Of a stretch of DNA of 64,000 nucleotides, positions 23,173 to 35,200 are shown piece by piece. How positions within the stretch are numbered: position 1 is the stretch's first letter; each line of letters begins with the position of its first letter. Below the pieces are notes generated by a model. It had not been told where the DNA came from, did not search any database, and worked only from the letters and a program-made list of their open reading frames with translations. The position numbers and the translations under genes were made by a program. This DNA comes from Blumeriella jaapii (taxonomy: Eukaryota > Ascomycota > Leotiomycetes > Helotiales > Drepanopezizaceae): positions 1-64,000 of the forward strand of contig VWND01000090.1 in the NCBI GenBank assembly GCA_009599575.1, in the 5' to 3' direction.

Positions 23173-25110
23173 TTAAATTAAATTTTGAATTTTTACGAAA
23201 ATATCGTAATTGCAATTTAGTATTCGATTACGGCTATTGTAAAAGTTTTAATTAAAATAAATCGAATATTTTGCGAATTCGTCTGATATTAATTTTTTTT
23301 TTAGCCTGCCGCTGCTTTTGAGTTTGAAAAAAATAGCGATAACGATAAAAAAAAAAATAATAATAAAAATAAATTGGTTTAGCGGCGGTTTTAAGATTTT
23401 TTAAATGTTTTTGTTTTCTTTTTTTTGCTTTTACGGCGCGCATTCGTTATTACTTCGTTGTTATTATTTATCGTATTTTTCAAATATTTTTTTACAATTT
23501 TTTTTGCGTTCGTAAAATAGTTTTTTGGCTTTTACGAATCTTCGCTTAATAAATAACCTTTTTATCGCATCAAATAATATCGGCTTTTTTTTGTATTTTT
23601 ATAAGCTTGTATTAATTTGATTTTGTATTTTTCGGATTTTTGAAATTTTATTATATTATTTTTCGGCTCGGTATCGTTCCGATCCTGCCAAGGTTTTAAT
23701 AAGAAAACGTAGAAAATATCGTAAATACGATATTAAAAAAAAAGCTCGAATTAATAAGCTTGGCCGTGCTCGTATATAATTCGCTTAATTTTAAAAAGCT
23801 TTAAATATTTATTTAAAAGCTTTCGAAAAGGTCGCAGCTGTCGAAGGTTTTTAATCGATAATAATATTTTATCGCTTATTTGAAATTTAATTTTTTTGTA
23901 TTTAGCGTCGTAAAATCTTTTATAATTCGCGTTGGCTTTTTTTAATTTTTTATTAAATACTTTTTTTTTTTTTTGCAATATTTTAATTCGTTTTTCCGCT
24001 GACGATATTTTTTTTTCTACGACGTCGCTTTCGACGTTGCTGCCAAGTTTTAAGTAAAAGCCGTATAATATGCGAAAAGAAATAAAATCCGTAAAAGCGT
24101 GTATCGAGTTGTTATACGTAAATTCGGCTAAAGCAAGTTTTATAATTTAATCGTTTTATCGATAATCGCAATACGTGCGAAAATAAAATTTTAAAATTTG
24201 ATTTTAACGTTTCGTGGCTATCGATTTAAAAATAAAAAGCGGTGTTTAATCGACGTTGTATTTGTAGGTGAAATATTATTAAAAACCAGAATTTATTAGT
24301 GAAAACTGATTTTTTATTTATAATAATTTTTTTAAAACAGCCAAAATCTTTATAAACGTGTTATATAAATATTTTAGCCAAATTTAAGGCTAAAATCGTT
24401 TTTTGTATCGGTATATATTTCGACAGCTTCGTATATCGGTTTATTATAACGAATATAAAATCGTAAACGCGATTTCGTTTTTTATTAAAAAGTAGACTCG
24501 TAATAAAATTTATAATTATTTTTTTCCAAGGTTTCGTAGGGGTCGAAAAAGGGGCTAATTCGCTATAGGGTCGGTGCTTTTTAGGCTTGTTTTTTTGGCA
24601 TTTTCTATACGTATTAACGTAACGCTTTACGTCGCTTCGTAAACCAAGCCAAAAATACTTTTTTTCGATTAATTTTAGCGTTCGCCGAAAACCTTAATAG
24701 CCGGCGGTCGGATCGTTATAATTAATTTTTAATATTTCGTTTTTAATAGCGCTTTTATTCGAAATATACGCACGTTTTTTATAACGTAATAATTTATTTT
24801 GGCCTATACGCTAATGTTTTTCGGACCCGGCTCGATTGCTTTGCGAAGCCGATTCGTACGTTTTTTGTAATACAAAAGAATTAGATTTTTGTAATTTAAA
24901 AATAGTTTTGTAAATCGGTTTTGCTAGTTCGTTATTAGCCGTTTCGGATTATAGCAATACAGCGGCTACGCTCCGTGATATATATTATTTGCAATTAGTA
25001 ATATTAGTAAAAAACAGTCCGGCGAAAAAGCTTTTTATTTGGCTTTTTTCCGTTTGCTTTTTATTTTTTGATTCCGTTAACAAAAGCTTCGAATATTTAT
25101 CGGCGCGAAA

Positions 25111-25376
25111 TGTGACGATCTAATCAGTCGAAGGGCTGGAAGATCAGTCAACTGGTCGCCGAGTTCACATAATATAAGAAAACGAGCCTTTGGTTCTGTA
25201 ACAAAAATATTCATTTAGAATCAATAATTGCAAAAGGCAGAAATTGCTAAAAGGAAAAAGCCTTATATATATAATAATTTTTATAATTAATAAGAAACCC
25301 ATCAGAAAACCAAAAAGCTTGCAACTATACGTAATTACTAGGGTGATACGAGGGGCCAAAAGAGTGAATCGTCACA
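25111..25376 (-). repeat. Level-3 3' LTR
   Basis: Same length as 39428-39693 and aligned to it throughout. Perfect 8-bp terminal inverted repeat TGTGACGA/TCGTCACA. A diverged relative lies at 63-275. Confidence 0.93.
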
Positions 25377-28300
25377 CTATCCCTCCGTCCGAAAAAAGCG
25401 CGTCCTCGAGCTTTTATCTATTGGTACGTCGCTATCCAAATGATCGTACGAGTTCAAATCTTCGAAATACGCTTTTAGCCAGTTTACAAGTTTTGCAAAA
25501 AGACCGGGAAGCTTTTTATGCGTCAAATGAAAATCGCGCATTTTCAGGAAAGCGTATATAAAATCAAACGCGGAGTACCACGTGAAATTTTTATTTAAGC
25601 TTACCCAAAAAGCTTTGTATTAAAAAATCTTCCGCTGTATTCGACAAGCGATTAATTCTTCGATTTCGTATTTAAGCTTATTAATTATATTAATAGATTT
25701 AAAAATTAAATTAACCTGATTTGAAAGCGCGTCGTTAGCTGTTTTACGCAGTCGATTAGCGTAAAAAACTAAATGTACGTTTATAATATTAAAAAGGTCT
25801 AGCTTAAAAGCGTTGTCGAAAATTTTAGCTACAATTTTAAAAGAGCCGTTTGTAAAATTATCGAGCTTACGAAAAGGCCGGAAGATCGAAAATAAACGCA
25901 TATCGAGTTATACGTAGTCGCCAACGTTAAAATCGATCGCGCGGCGAAACTTATTCGCATTTTTTTATTTTATCGTAGGCTTATTAAAAATGCGATTTAG
26001 CGAAATTCCAGGCGTCGTAATAACGGCGAGCGTACGCACGAGCTTCGTTTGCGTTTAGCTTGTATAAAAAATTGAAAAAAAGGGAAATATCGAGCTTTTA
26101 GTTTCAATTAATATAGGAAGTATAATCGTATACAATTTCAAAAGGTGAAAAGCCATTTAGATTTTTGTGAAAAAAAACCATTTGAGCGAAATCTATTATT
26201 GAAAAAAATTCGCTCTAATCGTTTTAATAAAAATTTACGAAAAGTCGAAAGCGTTTTTGCAAATATTAATTGTAAATTTCGATTTGACCGTCGGTTTTAA
26301 AATAAGCGGCTGTCGAAAACTTCAATTGCGTATCGAATATTTTGTTTAATTCAAACCAGAAAGTAAACCAATATTAAAAGCTACGATCGCTAATAATACT
26401 TTTTAAAAGGTTAAAATACTTGTATACGTGGAATATATACAATTTGGCAAAGCTTCGAGCGTCGATATTTTTATGGTAAAAAATCGAAATAGCCTGTTTA
26501 AAAAAGCGATTTATTACTACGAACACGTTATCGTAACCGTATTTGTTTTTATTAAAGCTGCAAAAGTTTATTATAACGTATTTTTAAAAATGGTCAAAAA
26601 CAGAAAAAAGCTGAAAAAGGCCGGAGCGCTTATTTTTTAAAACAAAACTTTTTCGATAAGCGTAGCAGTTGCGATAGTATTATTTTACAAAAGCTATTAT
26701 ACCTCGCTAATAATATTAGTCCGAAAGCAATTGCGTAGTTTTACGAGCGCTAAAATAAACGGTAAAAATCTGGTCGTGTATTTTTCGTATAAAAGCTAAA
26801 CGAAAATGATCGACGTCTGGTATTATTAAGCGACCGTAATATAGCAGCAAATCGCGTTTAAATATATACGAAGTATTATTAGCGTCGTTTCCTTTTGTAG
26901 CGTTTCGTACAACTTTCTTTCGGAAGGCTATCAGACTGCTAGCTGTGCGATTAGCGTAAAAAAGCTGGTCAACGATACGAAGTGCGAAAAAATCAGCTAT
27001 TTCAACGATAAAAACAGCTGTTTCGGAGGCCGTGAAAAATCGAAGTTTTTCAGTTAAAAAGCGGTAATCGATTTGATCGGCTCGGAAAAGGGTTTGCAAG
27101 CGCTAAATGCGTTTAAAAGAGTTTTGGCGGTCGAATTCGTTCGTACGACGTGTTAATACGTTAGTTAAAAAATTGTATTTACCTGGTTTGTACGTAATAA
27201 GAAAATTATAATCGGCGAGAAGCTCGGCCCAGCGTGTTTGTCGAGCGTTTAAAAGCTTAAAAGTTATAAAGTATTTCAAGGTTTTATAATTAATAATTAT
27301 TTTAATTTAATAAACTAAGCTAGCTAATTCAATACGAAAGTTGCCTAGAAATCTTACGATTGCGAATATTTTTTTGTCGTGTACGACGTAGTTCAGCTTT
27401 GCGAAGGCTATGGTTTTGCTAAAATAAGCGACTGAAAGCCAGTCGTTATTATGGAATTGTAAAAGCACAAAAGCTATTACGCTGTCGGAAGCGTCAGTTT
27501 TTAATATGCAGAAAAGGTTTTGCTTATAATATTATAAAACTGGTGTAATAATAAAAGCTAGTGTAAAAAAATCGAAACTTTTTTGACATTTAAAAATGAA
27601 ATTGAAAACGTTAGCTTTAATCAAATAAACCAGAAGTTTTGCAATTATACCGTAGTTTCGAATAAAACGTCGGTAGAAGTTACAAAAACCAAAAAAGCTT
27701 TATATATCTTTTATAATAATAGAAAGCTTCTAATAAACGATTACGGAAACTTTTTTTGAATCTACCTCTAAGCTTTTAATCGAAATAATAAAACCTAAGT
27801 AACGGGTCCGAATAACGTTAAATTTAAACTTCCGAATATCGGCCTGTAATTTAACGTTAGCGAGCTTTTGAAACACTTTGCGAACGTATATAGCGTGTTT
27901 TAAAAGATCGGACGAATAAATAAAAATATTATTTAGGTATATAATGTAAAAATCGTTTAAATAATCGAAAAAAACGTCGTTTATATAGCGTTAGTAAATT
28001 GCGGATTTATTAATAAAGCCAAAAGGTAGTATTTTGCATTTATAAGCGCCGTAACGCATACGAAACGTCGTCAGTTTTTTACTGGCGGGATTTATTCGAA
28101 TTTTATAAAAAACTTAACGAATATCGAGCTTCGTAAAAATTCGTGCTTTCGAAAAACGAGCAAAAGTCTTATCGATAAAAGAAAGAAGGTAGCGATTTTT
28201 ACGAATAACATTATTAAAAGCTTAATAATCGATACAAAAGCGTAGTAAACCGTCGGGTTTTTTGGCGAAAAGCATTAGAGCAGCGAAAAAAGCGGTAAAA

Positions 28301-30433
28301 AGTTCGATAAAGCTTTTGTTAAGATTATTTTGCAAATAAATTTTAATAATTTCGAGCTTTGAAATCGATATCTTATATAAAAAAGTGTATTTTAGCTTTT
28401 TTTTATTTATAATAAGCTCGATTTTATGGTCGTAGGGCCGGTAAAAAGCTAGCTCGTTATTAGCGGCCTTAAAAAACACGTGTTCGAAGTTTTTGTATTT
28501 CGGAGAAAAAGATTCGAAAAAAGGTTTATTCGAAGTTAGCTTTACTAAGCTAATTAAAAAGATCGAAATCGATATTTCGTTGGTTTTGAAACGTTCGAAA
28601 AGACTGTAAGATTAGGTTTTAAAAAAAGTGTTATACGTAAGATCGTTTAGTATTTTGTCGATTTCGTACAAAAAGATTGAAAACATTTTAATTGTTTTTT
28701 TTCTGGAAATCAGTTTAAAAGCGTGTGTAATAATTTGGCAGATGGAAATTAAATAAGCAATAAATTAAAAGACTTATTTTCGAATTAGTTTAAAAGATTT
28801 AAAAAATAGCTTATCTGAATTATCGATTATATTAAGCTAAAAGGCTATCGCGGCGAAGGCCTTTTTTTGGTTTTTGATATAATTGTTTTTCGTAAAACGA
28901 AAAAGCTGTTTTGACGAAAAAAAAAAAAAAAAAAAAAGTAGAAATAATAAAAAAAAGATCGGCAGCCTGGGAAAATAATGTAATTTTTTATATTATTTTA
29001 TTGGCGTCGCTATCGAAATTAATACCGCGAATGAAATTCGATTTTTTCGCGTTTCGCACAGCGTCGTAAGTCTGCCACAATTGGTCAAAGTTTTTATTAC
29101 GTTTTACAGCGTCGTTTTAATGGCGAAATTAAATTTTTCGAAGGTGCAAATAAAAGATTTTAATACAACGAGCGTAAAAGGCTGTAGGGGGGTAAAACTT
29201 CGGCTAATAAAGCTTGCGTTTATTATAATTTAATAAAACTTGGTATTCGGCCAACCAAGCTTTTTTTAAAATTATATCATAATTTCCGAAGTTGATAATT
29301 AAAAAAAAAATAAACAATTATATTCGATTGTTAATAATAAAGTTGAAAAGCGTAAAATATGTAATTGAATAGCTACGAGCTTTATTATACTTTTTTATAA
29401 GAAAAGAAGCCGGGAAAGATTAAATTAAAAGTTTTAAAAAAAAAAAAAAAGATTTAATTAGCGCCGAATCGATTAACGTATAACCGTTCGTTTTAAAGTC
29501 GGCGAGTGTTTTCATTTTGTACGAAAGGCCATTTTTAATAAATATAACGGAAATTGTTAATAAATCGTTATTAAAAAATTTTCGAACGTTAAAATAACGT
29601 ATATCGCGCAATACGCTTAAAAAGAAGGCTTTGCTTAAACCTGGGCGTTTTTCCGACTGGCGGGAAAGCTTTCGATTTTTTCGTATGCGTTTTGAAAATC
29701 GTTTGAAAAAGGATTTTCGTTTTTATTATTATTATTAAAAAGCGAATTTTCGGCCGGCTCGATCTCGTTTATACTTATTAGCTTGGGAGGGCTTTTAAAT
29801 AGAACCGAAGGTCGGTCCGTAAAAAGTCGTGCAAATTGGCCTCGAACTTTTTAATATGAAATAAAAAACGAGCGTTGTCGTTGGTCCGATCGAAAAAAAA
29901 AAACGCCAAAGGGAGCGTTTTAGCGTAAAAAAGAAAAAAGAACAAAAGGCTAAAAAAAAGCTTATAAAGCATTTGAACGACTTTCGTACGTACGATTTGA
30001 TTCGTAATACGTTTTGATTAAAAACTTACCATTTTAATAAATAGTAAATTTGGTTGAAAAGCGATTCGCGTATAAAATTCGTTCAGCTAATTGATTTTGT
30101 TTTTTTGTCGAACGGCGGTAAGCCAATTTTTAAAAGTTGTTATACGCGCTTATTTTAAGTACAGCTTTTTTTATAAACGCTTTAGTATTTTATCGCGAAA
30201 AGCGTTTCGAAGTTGTTTGTCGGTTCGTATTTAAGCGTTCGCTGCGAAAATGGAAAATCGCAGATAAAATCGCTAAAAGTCGTCGTACGTATTTATTGCA
30301 AGCATTTTAAATTCGTTTTCCGTTTTTTAAACGTCTGAAAAATCGGCTAGGAAATCGGCGATTTTTTTTATTAATTTTTCGAAAGATATAAAATCGAAAC
30401 GGTCTAAAATACGCGGAATTAAAAACTTTTTTG
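25377..30433 (-). pseudogene. Level-3 gag-pol remnant (major part)
   Basis: Read right to left. At 28479-28222 a frame gives FYRPYDHKIELIINKKKLKY and, further on, MLFAKKPDGLLRFCIDY: the start of a Gypsy reverse transcriptase (RPYDHKIEL..., then KKPDGxLRxCVDY). At 27099-26716 it gives LLLYYGRLIIPDVDHFRLAF and IRKIHDQIF: the H2C2 region ahead of integrase. Gag should lie between 30433 and ~28500, plus the short piece beyond the Copia insert. Many in-frame TAA/TAG codons make it non-functional. Confidence 0.75.
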
Positions 30434-30438
30434 CTACG

Positions 30439-30740
30439 TGTCGTGCATAGCCGAATAGTCGGTAGGAACCCTCACCGGAGGCTGGGACGGATGAATTGTA
30501 TGCAGTAAGATGTTTCTTATATTGTTCTAAGTCTGACTGGCGAGCTCTCCGCAAAAGACGGAAGGTTCGGGCTCGCTTAGTCAGTCGCTCGGAAAAACTA
30601 GTCTCCGAGAAGACTCGTTATCACGTGACTACGAGCCTTTCCGAGCTCCAGGAACATCTAATTACTGAAAGCGTACAGAAAAAATAAATCTGGAACAAAA
30701 GAAATAAAAAGAAATAAAAAAATGTAAATATAGCGCAACA
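30439..30740 (-). repeat. Level-4 3' LTR
   Basis: Pairs with 38320-38621 without gaps. The minus-strand sequence just upstream (AGCTAGGGGATG) is a short polypurine tract. Confidence 0.95.
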
Positions 30741-30957
30741 CATCCCCTAGCTGATTGCCAATCCGGCGATCAGCTATTCTCAAAGCGCGGGAAGGTCCTT
30801 TTGTCGTCCGAATGCGGCCGTAACGCGATATTGCAATATTCATATAGCTTGTTCACATTTTTGTCGTTGCGGAGCGTAAATAAAGCCAATTCAGCTTAAA
30901 TAAGCGTTTCGTCGCTTTTGAAAATCTTAACTTCTTTATCTCCTTACCAGTTTTCTA

Positions 30958-32181
30958 ATGGATTTAGGCTTCACTATCTTAATCAGAAACATCGATATAG
31001 CCTTTCTCATACTCAAAAAAGGTCGTCCGCGTAGCTTCACGCGACAAATTGGTTCAGCTCCTCGGACTCCCAATCCTCGGCGCTTGCGCAATCGGAGTTT
31101 TGCGAAGTCTATTTTGCGCAATCAGTCGGCCTTTTCGGCCAATTCGTTTCTTTTTAACCCTTTCGAAAAGGGCGACCCTTTCGATATCTCGTTTTTAAAC
31201 GGTTTTCTCGGAGATCCATACTTGCCCGGCCTCGAAAATGCCGATATGGCGCCTGGAAGTGGGGGAAACGCTGCTGGCGGTGGAGGAGCTACTGGCGCTG
31301 GTCTCGGTCCTGGTGGCACTCCCGGAAAGGGAGGGCAGAACACTGGCGCCTTTGGAGAGGGAGCGGCCGGGGGTCACCAGGGCGAAGGGACTGGAAGTGA
31401 AGATAACGACGATGATCGTCCTTTAAAACGCGCTCGCACCGGGGCCAAAAAGCCTGCCATTCCTAGGCCTCCCAACCTTACTCCTTGTGTGACCTGTGTT
31501 GCTCGCGGAGCAACTGGAAACCTAGACTACGACTGCCTGTCGAACTTGGCTGAAGCTCGTTGCTATCGGTGCTACGCAACCAGCACGTCGTGCATTCCGG
31601 CCGACGCGAACGTTTTGGCTGCGTGGTCTTCCGTTCTCAAAGCTCGGGTTGACAAGGTCACTAAAGCGGTCAGTTTTATCGAAAAACTCTATCGTCCCTG
31701 CTGATCGATTCCTAGGATATAACGATCATTTTCTATCCTACGGTCAAGGCGGCTTTAAAAGTGCAAAAAAGTAAGCCTCCAAGTCGGTCGTAACTCAGAA
31801 GCAAAACTAATAAACACAGAGCGTATCACTGACGCGAAGCTCGCCGCGGCTCGTAGGGTTCCTTAGACTCCTGCTCCTCGAGTGGAAACTCTTACGCCTG
31901 CTCCACGTGCTGGCGGAATGGGGCCTGGCCACGACCCACCAGAGAATGCTTCCGTTCCTGGAGGTTCAGAAGGGAATCTCGCGGCGACCCTTTTGCCAAA
32001 CGTCCCTGGTCCTCAGCCTGGTGGAGCTCCGCAAGAAGGAGGGAATGTTCCGGCTGCATAGCCGGCGGCAGCCGTTCCTGGAAGGGCTATCGGGGGGTTT
32101 ATTCCAGGTCTGACTGTCGCGGAGCGTCGTGCGCGGGTTGTTGTTTTGGCGGGTTATATTTTTGACCTTTTGCAAGACTGA
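30958..32181 (+). pseudogene. Spliced Cys-rich protein gene, antisense inside the Copia element
   Basis: Runs against the element's own genes, between pol and the 3' LTR. Three exons fit: 30958-31668, 31716-31770 and 31820-32181. Introns of 47 and 49 bp have GT-AG ends and keep phase (0, then 1); the second has GTAAGC and CTAAT. The product would be about 375 aa. The N-terminal third is basic, then a Gly-rich stretch (GSGGNAAGGGGATGAGLGPG), an acidic patch and KRARTGAKK (possible nuclear signal). Next comes a C-x2-C-x12-C-x8-C-x2-C-x6-C cluster (PCVTC...CYRC...SC) likely to bind zinc. A Pro/Gly-rich tail ends TVAERRARVVVLAGYIFDLL. Two in-frame TAG codons (31864, 32059) break exon 3; both fit CAG-to-TAG RIP changes. 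Function unknown. Confidence 0.65.
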
Positions 32182-32289
32182 GCGGTCTGGTTTTGGGTTT
32201 TTGGGTTTGCTTGAAAGATGGTTTTTGCTATGTTTTAAATTTTAATAAAAGTTTGTTTAAATGAGTGTACGCCTGCAAAGTGCAAGCTT

Positions 32290-35200
32290 TTCAGCTCGAT
32301 TGGTCGAGCTTCTCGACAAGGCTCCGAGAATCCCGTAGATTAAGGAGTTTGACGAAACTTTCGTGCTTTTATCGGGTCAGATTTTTGGTGAAACCGTCTG
32401 CGTACATCTTATTTGTTAGAAGGTATATGATTTTGAACTTTCTATTTTGGTACTTCTGGCGAATTCATATATTGCTTATATCGACGTGGCGGAGCTTCGT
32501 AGAGATTCTCTTTTTGTCTTCTACGATTAATCTGATCGTTTGCTAGTTGTCGCAATATACGTTCCACTTAGGAATAACATCGAGTCGAAGCTCTTTGAAA
32601 AAACGTTGGAATGCTATTATCTTTTTTACGGTCGCCACATAAGCAAATAGCTCCGCTTCAGTGGAAAAAATGGTGACTATATCTTGTCGTACAGCTTTCC
32701 ACAAAATGGCACTTCCGAAAAAAAAAAAAAATATAACCTTAAAAGGATTTCCGAGTTTCTGAGTCGTCGGCGAAAAAGGCGTCGGTGGAAACTATTAATT
32801 GGTTCTCCCGCTTCTCCCGACTGTAAACGATCCTTAGGAACTTTGTTTTATAAAGATATCGAAGCGTCCAATTGGCTGCCTCGAAATGTTGGAGACTTGG
32901 GTTGGTAAGAAAGTAAGAAAGCTGAAAGGCTGCGAAGGCCACGTCGAGTCGAAGCATAATAGCCGTGTACAAAATTGAACCGACCTTTTTTTGATACTCC
33001 TTGATTTGCGGAGGCGTGGCTACGCCTGGGTTTTTAACAAATTCGCAGGTTGGGAAAGGCGTGCTTGAAAAACGCCCTTTGCATGTATTAAACTTCGTAG
33101 CGATCTTTTCGATATACGAGTCGTGGAGCAGAAAGACTTTCTTTTTTTGTCTGTTTCGTAAAATACGGACTCCGAGAAAGTAGTCCAGATCTCCTATACT
33201 TGTAAGCTCGTAGGCCTTTTTCAGACCGAGAATGATTTCGTCGGCTTTTGACGAATAGGAGGCGTGGTATAAAACTTGAATATCGTCGACGTAGAACGCC
33301 ACGTACACGCTCCGCATCTCGTTGGCGAATATACAAAGCTCTTCGCCCATTGGTTCGAGCTTTAGCTTTTTTAAAATGTTGGCAAATTCGCCGTATCATA
33401 AAGCTGGAAAATCCTTTAACTTATATAAAGCTCGGTTTAGCTGTATCACTATACCTGGTTGTTTGAATCCATCAGGCAGATTGCACGTAATTGGCTCATT
33501 TCTGGAGTTTCGTTTTGCATTAACGAAAGCATTAACCATATCGAATTGCTTGATTTCTAGATCGAAATGGGCCGCCAGCGCTATAATCGTTCGGAAAAAA
33601 CGGGCTGCGAGTGTAGCTGCGTATATAGAAAAAATTAAAGCTTCGTTTTGAAGGTCTTCTCTCACGACTAGTTTCGATCTGCACCGCTGCAATTCGCTTA
33701 AGCTGTTCGTTTTGTATATGAAGACCTATTTGAGTGGAATAGGCTTTATGATTTTATTCCTTTTAACAATTCTCCAGCACTTTCTGATCTTCAAATTCTT
33801 AATCTCGGTCTTTGCTTCCTCTCTGAACTGCTTTCCTATCTGATAGTTTTTTAATTCGTTCCAGTTTCTTAGAGCCTTCGGAAGATTATTCCGATGTTGT
33901 TTTGGTCGAAAAGTTGAATGTTTTTTACCGACTCTTCTCTCATCGAAGCCGCCACTACTGCGTGGACAGCCTGAAGATCTTTTCCATTCATCTGAATCGG
34001 CTCGTTTGTCCAAAACGTATAAACGAATTCGTCGATCTGTTGTTTAGTGGATGGAGCCACTGGTTGAAAAATTTCGCATACCGTGGCGTACACTTCCGGT
34101 TTATCCGGCCAGTATGAAGTGGAATCTGTACGATTTCGTTTGGCAGTCTCTGGAATCAACTGCTTTTTATCGCTTATCGGAAACTTCGATTTGTTTTTTT
34201 TACTTTTTTTGAATGGTGCCTTCTTTTTAGTAGTCAGCTTTGGAGAAGCTTCCAAAAGCAATCGTTCAGGTGGCTGCTTTATTTTAAGTCGATCTGGCGT
34301 CTGATCTGCCGGGCGATGGCTTTTAATTATAACTTGAGGGATTGAATTGCGCGCTTCCTCGTATAGGGCCATTTCTATGCCCGCGCCGAAGAACCTCCTG
34401 AAGCTTTGCTCTGCTTTATTCTGTCCTGCAGTAATGAGTTTTGCTAGTCTGTTACTTCTTCTTGGACCTCCATAACCTTCTGACGCTTTTATCGCGTCGG
34501 TCAGAGTATTTCGGATATGCTTTGCATACTTCCGACTGATAACTAGTCCTGAAGATTAAGACTGGTCGGTAATAGCTTTGTCGAGAAGGCTTTTATAGGG
34601 GACCATCACCCCCGAGCTCTGGACGTCTGAATCGACCGTAAAGGGAGGCTCGATCGCCTCGACCTCCATTGGGTCTTCCACCCCCGAGGATTTGGCTTCC
34701 TCTGGGATGTCTAAATCTATTGGTATTAAAGTGTCCTTCTCTTCTACCGTAGGCTTTGAAGGTCCATCAGGGGGGCCTGAAATCGGTCCTGGTCCTGATA
34801 GCGGCTCCGGTGGAGAAAGACTTCTATTCCCTTTTATAGAATCTGGAGGTTGCTCGTTTTGTGATAGTGGCTCTTCCTTTGTATCACCCTTCTTTCAGCA
34901 CACCGAGTTTTGCTAGTCTGCGCCGCCACTAAGACCGCCCGCTAGTGTCTGATACTTAGCGTTTTAAGCTTTTTCGTTTTCCGCGTCTTCGATAAACTCC
35001 ACGGTCTTCTGAAGCTTTAGTTTAGTCATGGGACTTGGACTTTCAGCCTCCGAGAAGTAAAACTTGGACTCGTCAAACACTACGTTTCGGCTCGTAATCA
35101 CACGCATTAGCTGAGGCACTTAGATTTTGTAAATGTTGGAGGCGCTATATCTAATCAAATATCCGATATGTTCCTTCGGAAGGACTTTAAATTCTCTTTT

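Larger units (their letters stand above)
22236..25105 (-). pseudogene. Level-2 integrase / 3' pol remnant
   Basis: Continuation of the level-2 pol after the level-3 insertion. At 23751-23978 the minus strand reads YKRFYDAKYKKIKFQISDKI and then NLRQLRPFRKLLNKYLKLF. This is the integrase C-terminal pattern of fungal Gypsy elements (Y-DAKHK-x-F-x2-GD-x2-LLS-x-KNL-x-RPSRKL). The core integrase upstream (24000-25100) is unreadable because of stops. A 36-base T run lies at 22493-22528. The 22780-23172 interval is unusually stop-free on the opposite strand. Confidence 0.65.

Noticed and set aside
30958..32181. Treating the antisense Cys-rich gene as part of the Copia gag
   Set aside because: It lies at the 3' end of the element on the opposite strand. 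The true gag start (MSAPTKKEVF) is at 38038 next to the 5' LTR.
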